Positions 20,301 to 30,015 of a stretch of DNA of 64,000 nt are shown one piece after another. The stretch's first letter is position 1; each line of letters starts with the position of its first letter. The position numbers were made by a program, and so were the translations under genes. The stretch comes from Ordospora colligata OC4. Its lineage: Eukaryota > Microsporidia > Ordosporidae. The stretch lies in NCBI RefSeq assembly GCF_000803265.1, contig NW_014575396.1, positions 124,001-188,000 of the forward strand, read 5' to 3'. The notes beneath the pieces are model-generated. The model made no database searches. It was not told where the DNA came from and was given only the letters and a program-made list of their open reading frames with translations.

Positions 20301-22776
20301 TTTCCTGTTCTTCTTGGTTTTCATCAATTTCATTTTCATTTTCATCGTCCTTTTCTCCTTGATTTTGCTGTTCTTCTCCACCTTTTCTTTTCTCTTCAAT
20401 TACCTGCTTCTTACCATCATTCCCGGCGATTTCAATTCTTTGGTTGTGCGTGCAATCATTCAACAGATTTCGTATTATAAAACACGTCGATACGCACAAA
20501 AACCCAATCATAAACACCGCAAATCCAAATGCAGAGAAAAACGCATATCCCAGCGACCTTATATTTGGATGAATCGTCCCATAAATAGTTCCGGAATTTT
20601 TTACAACTACATCTTGGATTTCAGCAGGCAGTAAACTATACTTTGCATAGTTCAGAAACGTGTTGATAGGCGTCAAAAACATCCAAACCCATCGCAATAT
20701 TTGCAGTAACCACGATGGCAAAAAACCAAAACCTGTAAAAAACGTACATCGTAGTGGCGGTATCAAATTGGGAATCGACATCGTCTCTCCACTTACATCC
20801 ACTATGTTGTCATCTCCAGTAGCTATCCTGCCCAGCCAACTCTTAAAAGTAAGCTTTAAAATATTTCCGGCGGTTTCTTTTGGAAAGATTTGAGCTATAT
20901 CCATAAACTTCTTAAGTAAACCAGATAGTATTGGTCCAACAATTCCTTCAAAAAATGCTATAAAGGCTATGCAGAAAAATACTATTTTTCCTATCGTAGC
21001 CATAGCACCAGGAGACCCTCCTTCTAGGTTAAGCGTAGTACATAAAAACAGCAACTGATGAAAAGTCAGCATCACCCATCCATATATCCATCCAAAAAAC
21101 TTAAGGTACTCCAATACACTAAACTCTATCGACGTTTTCTTAGTGCATATCACAACCATAGAAAATATAACTATGGTTATAAACAATCCCATCGTACATG
21201 CATGGAAAAGCAGCATCGATAGATAAGTGTTCACAGGGCTTGACCTCCTTATCTTTCCATCCCTTGAAATGTACCTAAGCATCTGCTTAATATACAAATA
21301 CACCCCAATCGACATCAGCGCGAACAATACCATCATGTTGGTCGCTTTAGTAAATCCAATCAACATGCGCAAACCCTTTGGCTCAATGCCCATTATAATG
21401 CCTTCAGTAGATACTGTATGTATGCCCATAAATGTATCTGTAAATTTCTGTTCAGGGGTTGTTTTTGTCATTATCATTTCAATCCCATTTACATACTTCA
21501 CTTTCTGCTTAAACATTGCATATGTAATGATTATCGTCCCCAAAACAAACAAAGAAGTAAGAAACATCCTTTGAATGACGCCCGCTTTACTCAAATACAC
21601 CTTTATTCCAGTCACAATGTTGTTCCATACTTGTGATATACTGGGCTTCATGTCACAATCGTAATCTTTCACTCCAATCACTGTATTATACTCTTCTGCT
21701 CTTTCAATCGCTCTTTTCCTCTTGGCCTTAATTAATCTTCCAATCACTTCCTTCTGTCTTTGTAGATCTTCATTCTTATAATGCGATACCTCCTTAGACG
21801 TAATCGATGCAATAAAGTCAGGCATAGAAATCCCGCTTTTACATATTTCATCAGTATACGCAATCCTAACTGGATTGTCATTCCTTTCTCCTCTTTCAAT
21901 TGCTTCCTGCTCCTGTAGCTCCATGGCTTCTTTGTCAAGACATTCAAAAAGGCTGTTTCCATACAATCCTCCATATACCGTAACTCCCTCAGCCATAATA
22001 AAAATATTATGAAATTCCTTACACATCGAATCCGACGGCTGATGTATCGATATCACCACCCCTATGTTGTGCTTCTCTGCATAATTCTTAATCGCTTTGA
22101 TAATATTAGGCGCAGTATTTGCATCCAATCCCGTAGTAGGCTCGTCAAAGAATGTATACGCTGCCCTTCGCACAAGCACTTCTGCAATCCTGATCCTTTG
22201 CCGCTGTCCTCCAGACAGTTTCCTAAGAGGACGATTTGTAAATTCTCTCATATTAAATGTATTGATTATGTCTTCTACAATCTCCTCATCTGTCATTCCA
22301 TTCCGCTTCTCATCTGTCATACTCTTAGCAACAGTGAATTGGATAAACTCTCGTCCTGTCAGCTCAGATAGCAACTCCAGATCATCATGCTGAGGCATAT
22401 ATGCAATATCCAGCGCATGATCCAGTTTATGCTTCTTCTTTCCATTAAATCTTACTTCACCATACGTGCTTATACTATAATCACACATGCATCCTGCCAT
22501 GGTCATCATCGTAGTCTTTCCACTTCCACTGGGTCCTAGTATTGCATTCACTTCCCCACGTTTCACAAACATATGCCCATCAAGAAGATGCGCTGGCTTC
22601 TTTCGATCCCTTGCATATGAATTCTTGATCTCATAAGTCTCATCAATACGTTCCATCTCGATCGCCACCGTATCATCCATTCTGTCAGATCCTTCAATAT
22701 GTCCATCTAGTTCTTCATCTTCTAATCCATCTATATTTTGATTTTTAACATTTGTAACAACACTCGTCTGTATCAT
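17392..22776 (-). CDS. ABCG (White-type) transporter with a ~925-residue extra C-terminal region
   Basis: This single frame encodes 1794 residues. The first 270 hold an ABCG-type ATPase: Walker A GPSGSGKTT (81-89), signature LSGGQRQRIRIAEVL (187-201), Walker B/D-loop TFFDEPTTGLD (208-218). Residues about 420-770 contain six hydrophobic segments, as in White-family half transporters, which normally end there (about 600-700 residues). Here an acidic, Glu/Gln/Lys-rich linker (about 775-838) leads to a seventh hydrophobic segment (FASVSFILVLFVVVSMVIIL) and then some 925 hydrophilic, Asn/Lys/Glu/Ile-rich, largely helical residues of no recognised family. If the first six helices keep the family topology, the extra part lies on the non-cytosolic side. 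The ATG follows CCCC seven bases upstream. The substrate is unknown. Confidence 0.88.
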   Translation of the reverse strand: MIQTSVVTNVKNQNIDGLEDEELDGHIEGSDRMDDTVAIEMERIDETYEIKNSYARDRKKPAHLLDGHMFVKRGEVNAILGPSGSGKTTMMTMAGCMCDYSISTYGEVRFNGKKKHKLDHALDIAYMPQHDDLELLSELTGREFIQFTVAKSMTDEKRNGMTDEEIVEDIINTFNMREFTNRPLRKLSGGQRQRIRIAEVLVRRAAYTFFDEPTTGLDANTAPNIIKAIKNYAEKHNIGVVISIHQPSDSMCKEFHNIFIMAEGVTVYGGLYGNSLFECLDKEAMELQEQEAIERGERNDNPVRIAYTDEICKSGISMPDFIASITSKEVSHYKNEDLQRQKEVIGRLIKAKRKRAIERAEEYNTVIGVKDYDCDMKPSISQVWNNIVTGIKVYLSKAGVIQRMFLTSLFVLGTIIITYAMFKQKVKYVNGIEMIMTKTTPEQKFTDTFMGIHTVSTEGIIMGIEPKGLRMLIGFTKATNMMVLFALMSIGVYLYIKQMLRYISRDGKIRRSSPVNTYLSMLLFHACTMGLFITIVIFSMVVICTKKTSIEFSVLEYLKFFGWIYGWVMLTFHQLLFLCTTLNLEGGSPGAMATIGKIVFFCIAFIAFFEGIVGPILSGLLKKFMDIAQIFPKETAGNILKLTFKSWLGRIATGDDNIVDVSGETMSIPNLIPPLRCTFFTGFGFLPSWLLQILRWVWMFLTPINTFLNYAKYSLLPAEIQDVVVKNSGTIYGTIHPNIRSLGYAFFSAFGFAVFMIGFLCVSTCFIIRNLLNDCTHNQRIEIAGNDGKKQVIEEKRKGGEEQQNQGEKDDENENEIDENQEEQENEIKESTKSWFSRSGPLFASVSFILVLFVVVSMVIILCMNKISNGNDSNVKKYIHDETKKIIINNLKDIAVITSKVNPDLITKIINNHISENKEATEEQNAAITNINSTNQEQIKEVKNFEKSILQIMNAKIDSREQNENLKDTNDYRWKSIEARDYFKANIKVLKENNGMQWQKTESNNGIDDPTFETFLYNADLQIEPFIDEYKHKLGKKLNHNLLNELKERKKEYKVVDEIISEIRQDCSLMKGMDELTFKAIEKNMSRCKDEMKENRIMKIDLEKEIKRILSIDDLYLHHKDKIFICLMMFKGTRDMEEIFDIIRSQDGYTEDMINHAKKMFKKQRMIDIAVEKIGCQLKVHNNSCEGIAKEISNEIIECEVEEQIKEERRKAGEITLNKIKLDIIKHTIINRIKKQSKSNNNSINEKIFNDIHNNDIINFKSNEEIELNQDKYNSLNGFNNEKEKNLLLGIIQTEINMHNNVNSVKSKKAEQEKNIKSVLEEIKENVKNIEAGLSRFRRGGLLTTSIINQFNKRCNLIKNPTIEAILMILDEEIRKEKNENLKNEFNNNGINFKNVEEYIKEEEMIGNEKIFEIIREKINEEKPYDKKIQSAVKQILENNDGDEYDKITEVIKSNLQEGRVFYKNIIDGDSLVAINQDVYSNIFLNALINAENELFEQMPYFVVQSMILSKTGKKEASTSQINDYIDEKSSNYNEYYADAFEQIGGICGLKGVFKAGGYDFSHSKYFANRNNFGESYTKLVDELYKFISNEHLSNEHIRSSGIDKCLRSIVEFSQIINPQKQREMQQKTGGTRKLYEAMDPRHKELFDLMLSKNFFDKNVINIIDYINKYESGGKLAKASSFMKSMSNAYQTLDTLLKAAGKNQNIDKLFNSKELNDVIGMCVEYISNKQNERVNTWYLRVYYEFMVKGFKTELDKMTEKINEEINEKKMPMSVIANKTPGSKSGQKNILNYLA

Positions 22777-22982
22777 CTATGGGGAGAAAATTAACCGTTA
22801 TTATGTATCCACATTCTAAATAAAGGTTATTAGCTACACATTACATTAATATGGTCATTGTCCAATTGCAATGATCACCCAAAGGGTATGGAAAATCGAA
22901 TCAATCGCATCAGGCTGTGGATAGCAAATTTCTACTGCATAATCTGCCTTGCACTGCTAAATTTTTAACCAACAATCGCCCC

Positions 22983-23516
22983 ATGAACAAGCTATCTTCG
23001 AAGTTCCACGTCACATTAAAGGTTATCGACGACTCAGGCGATGGCGTTTCAAAGGACACATATGAAAAAAACCTCAAGAGTATATGCACCTTAGAAACTC
23101 AGGAACACGTCTCATACCTTCTTCATCATCTGAAGAACTTCGACACAACAGATAAGCAGTTCTACATAAACATCTTCAAGGAAGGCATCAATCCAGTTTG
23201 GGAAGATGAAAACAACATGAATGGTTGCGATTGGAGTCTAATGCTCAAAAAGGAGGTTGCTCAAAGATACTTCGAAAGAATACTGATCTGCCTGTGTACT
23301 GGATACTTCAAGACATTCGTCCCAACTGGTATAGTCGGGATCCACAAGGATAACAAGTTCAAACTCAGCATCTGGTCAAAAAACCTTCCTTCAAACTCAG
23401 AATGCGTACAAATTATCAACGAGCTTAAGGCCGCACTCGAAATCAACTTTGTAATCACATTCCATTACAAAAACCATTCAAAAATACTCGCATACCACAA
23501 GTCTCTGGAGATGTAG
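22983..23516 (+). CDS. eIF4E-family cap-binding protein, class II-like (4E-HP-like)
   Basis: The 177-residue protein carries the eIF4E core FKEGINPVWEDENNMNGCDW (residues 65-84), including the cap-stacking Trp73 and Glu74 (human Trp102 and Glu103), and IW at 130-131 (human Trp166). The other stacking tryptophan (human Trp56) is Tyr27, human Trp43 is Phe8, and human Arg157 is His121. Tyr/Phe at the first two places is typical of class II eIF4E (4E-HP). It may bind capped mRNA as the main eIF4E of this reduced organism or as a repressor. The ATG at 22983 directly follows CCCC; the longer frame has no upstream ATG. Confidence 0.82.
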   Translation: MNKLSSKFHVTLKVIDDSGDGVSKDTYEKNLKSICTLETQEHVSYLLHHLKNFDTTDKQFYINIFKEGINPVWEDENNMNGCDWSLMLKKEVAQRYFERILICLCTGYFKTFVPTGIVGIHKDNKFKLSIWSKNLPSNSECVQIINELKAALEINFVITFHYKNHSKILAYHKSLEM

Positions 23517-23529
23517 AGAACAAACACTC

Positions 23530-23640
23530 AAAAATAATCTTGCATAATAAAATAGTTATCTAAATAATAAAGTAATCATTTACATAATAAAATAATCTTG
23601 CATAGTAAAGTAATCATTTGCATAATTCTTAAATTTATTT
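23530..23640. repeat. Degenerate tandem repeat, unit about 24 bases (ATAATAAARTAATCWTTTGCAT)
   Basis: After the eIF4E gene come about four imperfect copies of a unit made of CATAATAAA(A/G)TAATC or ATAATAAA(A/G)TAGTTATCT with small changes. The unit differs from those in other gaps of this window. No coding or RNA signal is seen. Confidence 0.6.
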
Positions 23641-23749
23641 AACTATAAAGAACAAAACATATCAGGCTTTTAAGAAAAGTGGATATCAACCTTCAATAAA
23701 GAAAATACCTTTAATACTTCGTTCATCAACACTAACATCAGACTTACTC

Positions 23750-24004
23750 TCACAGCTCGTCTAAATCAAAAAAACTCCCCTTTCGTCGAATATCAACAGA
23801 CGCCTTCGTGCACTCATCTCCAATCCTCTTTGCAATATCAGCATACTCTTCATAGCATATTGGTCGGCGTACTGCATAAAAATGCTGTACAAGCGCCCTC
23901 TGCAGCTGCTCTCCCCTTTCCTTGCTCACATGCTTCAGTGTCCCAAGCGCCTCTAGCGCTCTCTCATCAAGTATCCTACGAATCAGCTCGTCAGACTGCT
24001 CCAT
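23750..24004 (-). CDS. PDCD5/TFAR19-family DNA-binding protein
   Basis: The 84-residue protein is a small helical bundle with EQSDELIRRILDERALEALG at the start, the conserved block where RLxxI usually occurs, and the family tail TKASVDIRRKGSFFDLDEL (family: xKItfqRRxxxDDD). Archaeal and eukaryotic PDCD5 proteins have about 110-130 residues, so the N-terminal region is trimmed. In animals it is linked to apoptosis and to the chaperonin CCT; its role here is unknown. The start at 24004 follows CCC directly, while the longer frame would begin with GTG. Confidence 0.7.
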   Translation of the reverse strand: MEQSDELIRRILDERALEALGTLKHVSKERGEQLQRALVQHFYAVRRPICYEEYADIAKRIGDECTKASVDIRRKGSFFDLDEL

Positions 24005-24059
24005 GGGCTTCAAAACAGCCAGATTAATGGCTAACACTCACCTCATCTACTCTACAGTT

Positions 24060-27000
24060 TTATTGTCCATGACCCTCAAGAGTCCTTAAAAACACCCGGC
24101 TGCTATCAAACATCTGCATCTCATTATAGCAGGCTAAAAGCGCCTCAGGCACATCCCCAGCCTTCATGCGGATCCAAAGCATCGTCAGAATCTCCTCCGC
24201 ATGCATCTTCCTCTCCATCATAAACTTAATGCTCTCAACCGCCATCATCGATATTTCATCCATCTCGTTCAGGTTGTCAATCAAATACATCCACAGATTC
24301 TTTCCTATCCCAAGATCAGTTAACTTCACAGATGTCTTGTTCTGCAGTGCCGTCCTTAATCTGAAGAACGAATTCTGGTTCTCTGCTGCAATCACTCGGT
24401 CCCTGCTTGCATTTATCAAATTCTTCAGATGCGGGTACTCTGGCGGACAGCTATAAGACAGATACGACGAATACGTCCTAACCCATCCTGTTGTCTTCAA
24501 AAAGCCCATTGCTTGGTTGATCCGATGCGCAAGCCTTCCACTATATATCCCACATCTCAACACCTCCATTGCAATCCATAGACCATCCTCACACTCAAAG
24601 TACCTCTGTACATACGTGTGATTCACAATCTCCACAAAAAACGACGTAAACGCAGGCACCTTCGAAGGATACAACACCTCAAGAAACGAATACACAAGGC
24701 TCCGGTTCACTCCATTCTCCTCAATCTCATCAAGTATCTTCAGCACAAATCGCGTGTACATCTTGAAAAACAAATAATTCCTCTTTCGATAAGCCTCAAC
24801 AAATACACAAAGACTCTCCTTCAGGCATTCATAAAGCCGGCTCTTCACAAGCACAGCCAACAAATCAATCTTCAAATAGCAGTACAGCGTCGGAATCCGG
24901 TTATATCTTATAAAATGGTCCCAAGACACCTTAAATGCCGATCTCACATCCAACGCTTCAGGATATCCAACACGCTCCATAAACTCAGGAAGGTGTTGCT
25001 CAGGCACCGCACTAAACCTGCTTATCCTCACATACTCCTCATACTCAGGCACTCCCTTTCCATCAATATGCATCATAAAGTTCCCAATCCTCTGGAAAAA
25101 GTCAAAAACCTTTCCATTGTCACTATGTCCGGCAAGCATCTCAAGAGTGCAGATAAAGTCATACACCGTGCATACATGCACCTCAGCAGTTATCAAAGAC
25201 GTCAGCAGATTTATCACAAAATCAAGATTAGTCTCAGTGCTCGGAATCTTCGACAATGCCTGGTCATACTCAACAACATTAATCAGATTATGTTCAATAA
25301 ACTTACTAACAAGATTCACACTGAACTTCCGTGGATCATTAGAATATATAAGCCATCCTATCACCTCCTTCTGTGTCTTATGCGACACTTTAAACATCTT
25401 CTCCATACACTCAAACAAAAAGTCATCCTTGCTTCCGCTCTTGATCAGGTGCCCAGTAATGTATCTACACAGCCTTATGCACTCCTCGTCCTTATCCTCA
25501 TACTCATCAATGCTCCTCACAATCCTATTAAACACTGCCTCCCTGTCATCCCCTACTAATCCATGCCACTCATCCGCAATCACATTCTTCTTCGAATAAG
25601 GAATCTTCTTACTCAACTGCACTAGATGTGTTTTGATCTCCTGATACTCCCCATTCTCAACAGGCTTGATCACAATATTCTCAATATGTCCAGGATCCTG
25701 CAACAGTTCAAACCACACATGCTGCTGTCGACCCGTGCTGTACACAAGCTCGTTGTAGTACGCATTGATGGACTCACTCACTCGCGACACTCCCGCTTTC
25801 TGTATCAACTCACAACACACCTCCTGATTCTCAGTAGCTATCTTAAACACCTTTTCCGTCGAAAATTCCAGCGAGCATAGCTTCATAAAATAAGACACAT
25901 TTCCAGATATGCATGCCTTAATTGGCTCCTGCGCAGACACAAAGCACAGAAACCTAGTCAGATTCACAACCATGTTTCTAAATAACACATACTCATTCCC
26001 CTTCTCAACGGCCACGCTCTTAAATAGCTCCATTCCTGTCTTTATTGCCACTGAACACGCCTTCTCAATTATCGGCTGTGATATCTCTCGAACACTCAGG
26101 TCAAGCGCAAGGAATATCACATGCCTCATCACTACATCTCCCTCATCAACCACATACTCCGCCAAATACTTCTTCGATCTAAGCCCAAAACTCTTAAATG
26201 GCTTCGGACTCAACTCAACTCCAAAATACTCAAACATCGCCCGGATCTCCTCACGCACAGGTCTTAGCGTACAGCTGTAAACCTCACACAATAATCCAAA
26301 TATTCCCATCATCCACGGATTCCAAGGTCTGAATACAAGCCCTTCTCTTCCCTGCTTCAAAAAATTACTCACAAACGTAACTCCAAATAATATCCTCCGG
26401 CATTCAACACTCTTCACCACAAACCTCTTGAAATCAAACTGATCAAGCGTCACTATTCGGTTCTTCTCAAGCAGCTGCTTCCCAAGAATCTCTCCTGCTA
26501 CCTTAGATATCTCTATCTCTCCTTCACATCTGTAATCCAGCAATATCTTCATAACCTCCAGCATCCTCTTTACAAAGTGCATCATAAACTCATTCCCCAT
26601 CCTCTCTACAACCTCACAAATCATTCTATCATTTACTTTCCTTCTTTTGCTTCCAATCTCATATATCATTGCTAGCACCACCTGCTCTTCATCAACATCA
26701 TACTCATTCATCATCTCATTCATCCACTCCTTACTAAACTCAGCCTTCTTTGTTCTCTCCTCAATCGCATCAACTATTCTCTCCACGCCTCCATTCATCT
26801 TACATCTCTCTTTAAATACCAACCTCATCACATCATCAAACCCAACCGTAGGATGCATCTCAGAATCAATAAGAACAAGCTCCTTCTTCACCAAATTGCT
26901 ACGCACACTTTCAATTTCCTCAATCTCCCCAAGAATCGACGAATGCTGCGGTAGAAACACCTCCAGACACTTAAATCCAAACGAATACTCCCGATCATTC

Positions 27001-28499
27001 TCAGGATACTTCAGCGAGCCCTTGATATACTCCACCGCTACCCTTCTATAAGGTTTTGGAAATATCTCCTCCTTAATCAGGCCTCCATACAGCTGTGCAA
27101 TCAAATCAGAGTTCGGAAGCTTATATAGAGAACTGTAGTTCTCAAGCAGCGCAGAAAAAATCTTCGACGCAAGTTCCTTGTTCACTCCCTCTTCTTTCAA
27201 AAACTCCTTGATCTGACTGATGCTGCTTTCAATCCCTCTCTGTGAGTTAATTATCTGTGAAATAAAATTACTTGCTTCCTCCTCAACCTTCATGTCTCTT
27301 GTCTTCTGCATCCTCAATCCCTGAGGCAGTCCTTGCTTAAACTCATTGTAAATCATCACTGTCTCAGGCTTCAGGATCTTCATAAACTGCTCCGTTATCC
27401 TCATAAACGTACCAAATATCTCTATTGTCAATGGAAACATCTTATCAACCTCTCTCGACCTCGCCACCTTCATTCCAAGATACCTCACAACCAACTTCAC
27501 AAACTCATCCCTCCGTGTCGTCAGATTGTTCGACAGCCATATCGTCAGGTTCAAATGATCTCGCACAGAGCTCAGCACAAGAATATCAAAACAAAGTTCT
27601 ACCGGTTCAAGCAGCTCAGAAACCGCTGGCAACATCTTATTCTCAAGAAACACATCCAGTATCTTAGATATCGCTACTCCCTCCCTCTGCAGCATCACTG
27701 CCTTCTGTAACATCAGGCTTCCGTGATTCTTAAACAAAATGTGCAGCACAAAACTGTTCGGTGCCCCACGTGCAAAACCTAACACAAGATCGTCAAAAAT
27801 TTTCATAAACATCGGCTGTATATGTCCAAGCCCCATCACACACCACTCAGGTGACTTCCTTGCTATTAACTCAATCAGCTCCACAGATTCAAGCATCCCA
27901 ATGCACTCAAACAGCTGCACACAATTAAACATACTCTCATATGCCACCACATTCTTGAACCGATGCCCCCGAGATTCATCAGACGCAACTATCCGTCGGA
28001 AAAACACATTCGAATAAAGCTGCACACGTCTCTCATCCCCTTCAATAATCAACCGCAGAAAATTCACCTGCGCCTTCTCGTCATTCCATCTGCTAAAAAA
28101 AATCTCATAAGGCATCGTGTTGATTCCACTCACATGCATCCAACAATCAATAATCAGATAAAGCGACTCATGCGTCCAAACTCCAAACTTCAACTCAGCA
28201 AGACACAAATACACATCCCGCCAGTTCATCTCTTCAAGATTGCTCTTGATCGACCCAACTATCCCTCCCAAGTCCCAGTCCTTCTCTGGAAAATCCGCAA
28301 GATACAATATCGCCCTTGCAATCTCTACAGGCTCTATCACACACGTCTTCCTCATCCTCTGTATCGTCTCGTTCACAAATTCTTTGTTCAGACACTTCGG
28401 ATCGGTTCTCTCAAACACATCTTTCAATTCATGTCTTTGTGTTCCCTCCTCCATCGCCTCAATGGCCCCTGTTGTTGCATAAAATTTCTGCTTTCCCAT
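24060..28499 (-). CDS. NOT1: CCR4-NOT complex scaffold NOT1
   Basis: The 1479-residue helical-repeat protein matches NOT1. The N-terminal part includes YEIFFSRWNDEKAQVNFL. A middle block with PKPFKSFGLRSKKYL is probably part of the MIF4G/CAF1-binding or CN9BD area. The C-terminal NOT-box module shows VPAFTSFFVEIVNHTYVQRYF and YPHLKNLINASRDRV, equivalent to the conserved VPxFxxxWxxLIxHxxF and LRNLILSA blocks. NOT1 holds together deadenylase and NOT subunits in cytoplasmic mRNA decay and in transcription. Yeast Not1 has 2108 residues. The first true ATG is at 28499; the open frame continues upstream into RPL15 without an ATG. A NOT4 relative lies at 61 kb. Confidence 0.8.
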   Translation of the reverse strand: MGKQKFYATTGAIEAMEEGTQRHELKDVFERTDPKCLNKEFVNETIQRMRKTCVIEPVEIARAILYLADFPEKDWDLGGIVGSIKSNLEEMNWRDVYLCLAELKFGVWTHESLYLIIDCWMHVSGINTMPYEIFFSRWNDEKAQVNFLRLIIEGDERRVQLYSNVFFRRIVASDESRGHRFKNVVAYESMFNCVQLFECIGMLESVELIELIARKSPEWCVMGLGHIQPMFMKIFDDLVLGFARGAPNSFVLHILFKNHGSLMLQKAVMLQREGVAISKILDVFLENKMLPAVSELLEPVELCFDILVLSSVRDHLNLTIWLSNNLTTRRDEFVKLVVRYLGMKVARSREVDKMFPLTIEIFGTFMRITEQFMKILKPETVMIYNEFKQGLPQGLRMQKTRDMKVEEEASNFISQIINSQRGIESSISQIKEFLKEEGVNKELASKIFSALLENYSSLYKLPNSDLIAQLYGGLIKEEIFPKPYRRVAVEYIKGSLKYPENDREYSFGFKCLEVFLPQHSSILGEIEEIESVRSNLVKKELVLIDSEMHPTVGFDDVMRLVFKERCKMNGGVERIVDAIEERTKKAEFSKEWMNEMMNEYDVDEEQVVLAMIYEIGSKRRKVNDRMICEVVERMGNEFMMHFVKRMLEVMKILLDYRCEGEIEISKVAGEILGKQLLEKNRIVTLDQFDFKRFVVKSVECRRILFGVTFVSNFLKQGREGLVFRPWNPWMMGIFGLLCEVYSCTLRPVREEIRAMFEYFGVELSPKPFKSFGLRSKKYLAEYVVDEGDVVMRHVIFLALDLSVREISQPIIEKACSVAIKTGMELFKSVAVEKGNEYVLFRNMVVNLTRFLCFVSAQEPIKACISGNVSYFMKLCSLEFSTEKVFKIATENQEVCCELIQKAGVSRVSESINAYYNELVYSTGRQQHVWFELLQDPGHIENIVIKPVENGEYQEIKTHLVQLSKKIPYSKKNVIADEWHGLVGDDREAVFNRIVRSIDEYEDKDEECIRLCRYITGHLIKSGSKDDFLFECMEKMFKVSHKTQKEVIGWLIYSNDPRKFSVNLVSKFIEHNLINVVEYDQALSKIPSTETNLDFVINLLTSLITAEVHVCTVYDFICTLEMLAGHSDNGKVFDFFQRIGNFMMHIDGKGVPEYEEYVRISRFSAVPEQHLPEFMERVGYPEALDVRSAFKVSWDHFIRYNRIPTLYCYLKIDLLAVLVKSRLYECLKESLCVFVEAYRKRNYLFFKMYTRFVLKILDEIEENGVNRSLVYSFLEVLYPSKVPAFTSFFVEIVNHTYVQRYFECEDGLWIAMEVLRCGIYSGRLAHRINQAMGFLKTTGWVRTYSSYLSYSCPPEYPHLKNLINASRDRVIAAENQNSFFRLRTALQNKTSVKLTDLGIGKNLWMYLIDNLNEMDEISMMAVESIKFMMERKMHAEEILTMLWIRMKAGDVPEALLACYNEMQMFDSSRVFLRTLEGHGQ

Positions 28500-28554
28500 C
28501 AAAAAAGTTTGTTTAAAACATCGCAAAACACAATCAAAGCACCAAGGTTTAATA

Positions 28555-29169
28555 TCAACGATACTTCTGCAGAACCAGCGTGTTCCTTCTTCTCCAGCAT
28601 GCCCGCATAGAGCCTCCCTTAGACTTGTTGTATCGAACTCCCTTCCCAAGTCCTCTGCTCTTCTTAGCTGCAGACGTAAGTCCTCGGCATTCCCTATGCT
28701 TCATCGTAGGCCTGCAAATCCAATTGATCTTCGGATCATTCCTTATTGCCATGTGATGCCTGTCAACCATTATCACCTCATAGTACTTATACGCTGCATC
28801 ATGTCCAATCCAGTAAGAATTCAATACCCCGAGATTCGAGCACTTCTTTCCTGCCACCATCTCCGCATTCACCTGCTTCCTCTGCGAAGGCTTGATCTGA
28901 GCAATCCCCGCATTCACACACTTTCCTCGTGTGTTTCCATTGTGATAGTTTCTCTTCAAGTTCCCCTTCTTCACTCGTGCCACATACAACACATATCCCT
29001 GCTTTGCTTTGTATCCAAGGCTTCTTGCCCGATCAAGAAACGTCGGCTTCTCAACTCGGAAGCACTCTCCTCGCTGCCTATACTCACACACCCTAATCCT
29101 AAGTAAATACCTCATCACATCAGACTGCTTGCGTCTGTGGATCTCCATCAGATAGTTAACTGCTCCCAT
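28555..29169 (-). CDS. RPL15: 60S ribosomal protein L15 (eL15)
   Basis: The 204-residue protein aligns end to end with eL15, including [41 protein letters not shown] and the C-terminal [12 protein letters not shown]. Length equals the usual 204. It is a component of the large ribosomal subunit. No intron is needed. The upstream region has both an AAAATTTT box and CCCC, the strong-expression pattern described for microsporidian ribosomal protein genes. NOT1 begins 55 bases downstream on the same strand. Confidence 0.97.
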   Translation of the reverse strand: MGAVNYLMEIHRRKQSDVMRYLLRIRVCEYRQRGECFRVEKPTFLDRARSLGYKAKQGYVLYVARVKKGNLKRNYHNGNTRGKCVNAGIAQIKPSQRKQVNAEMVAGKKCSNLGVLNSYWIGHDAAYKYYEVIMVDRHHMAIRNDPKINWICRPTMKHRECRGLTSAAKKSRGLGKGVRYNKSKGGSMRACWRRRNTLVLQKYR

Positions 29170-29190
29170 CGCTCGGGGTGCAAAATTTTA
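29170..29190 (-). promoter_or_regulatory. AAATTT plus CCC start signal of RPL15
   Basis: Read on the minus strand, AAAATTTT (29189-29182) is followed by GCA, CCCC (29178-29175), GAGCG and the ATG. This double signal is known from microsporidian ribosomal protein genes and other highly expressed genes. A similar one precedes RPS19 at 58.95 kb. Confidence 0.7.
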
Positions 29191-29423
29191 CCTATTTGTG
29201 TCCTTAATGCCTCATAAATGCCACTGCATTCCATTACTCAAAGCATATATATATTGTTATCACTCATTCATCTTTAAATCAATTCTTCTCATACCATAGC
29301 ACTAACTCATCACTTTCTCAATTCAACTAGGCTTCATCCTTCATTATCATCTACTCTTCCATGCTTAAATCAGTTATTCTCTAATCACTTCACATTCATA
29401 ATACTACACAGATCTACTCACAG

Positions 29424-29945
29424 CTACATGCGTCTTCCATTCTCCCTCTGCATCTCCCTTCGTCTTCCATCTCTTTCTTCCTTATCACTCTTGCTTCTTC
29501 CTCCTCTTCCTCGTCCCCTTCTTGGTCTATCCGTCCGTGACCTTCCATCTCGCTCTTCTCGTCTTGACTTCTTGCTCTTCTCCTTACGTCCGCCTTCTCC
29601 TTCCCTCTTGATCTCACTGAATCCTCTCTGCACCCCACTATACCGGCCATCCGCCCAATCTTCACTGCCAAGTGTAAACTCGCTCTTTCTCCTCTGCATG
29701 CTGCAGTATTCCTTCCACGTCATCTCGTTAAATCCATAATTAAAGTAATCCGTAATGTCTGCTCCAGGCTTGTTCCATGGCTTGTCTGTAAAAATATCTA
29801 TGTCATAATCCAATATACTCTGCCCTGCCGCATCCTCTTTATGCTCTTCCCCACGCTCAGGAACCTTGTTAATTACCAGCTCAAGATCAGAAGACGTGTC
29901 AGACGACCCCTCGTCTCCAACAAAGAACTCCTCGTCGTTCTGCAT
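29424..29945 (-). CDS. FIP1: Pre-mRNA polyadenylation factor FIP1
   Basis: The 173-residue protein contains the hallmark Fip1 motif at about residues 55-82: [20 protein letters not shown] followed by TWKEYC. An acidic N-terminus precedes it and a long Arg/Glu/Lys/Gly-rich tail follows (about 100-173), like the RD-rich tails of animal FIP1L1. Fip1 links poly(A) polymerase to the cleavage and polyadenylation factor. The ATG at 29945 has CCC six bases upstream; the longer frame begins with TTG. It is divergent from RPB9 with 70 bases between the starts. Confidence 0.9.
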   Translation of the reverse strand: MQNDEEFFVGDEGSSDTSSDLELVINKVPERGEEHKEDAAGQSILDYDIDIFTDKPWNKPGADITDYFNYGFNEMTWKEYCSMQRRKSEFTLGSEDWADGRYSGVQRGFSEIKREGEGGRKEKSKKSRREERDGRSRTDRPRRGRGRGGRSKSDKEERDGRRREMQRENGRRM

Positions 29946-30015
29946 CCCAGGGGTCTGCAACTTTCATCAAATCCACTCATGCTTCGCATTCAACACACTC
30001 ATCTCCAGCCCCTGC

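Noticed and set aside
24618..25559. 313-codon open frame antisense to NOT1
   Set aside because: Its composition (Lys, His, Leu, Ser, no domain) is what the reverse strand of a Leu/Glu/Lys-rich gene gives; NOT1 is well supported on the other strand and there is no start signal.
29414..29671. Alternative minus-strand frame over the FIP1 tail, rich in Arg and Glu
   Set aside because: It overlaps FIP1 in another frame within low-complexity purine-rich DNA and has no start signal.
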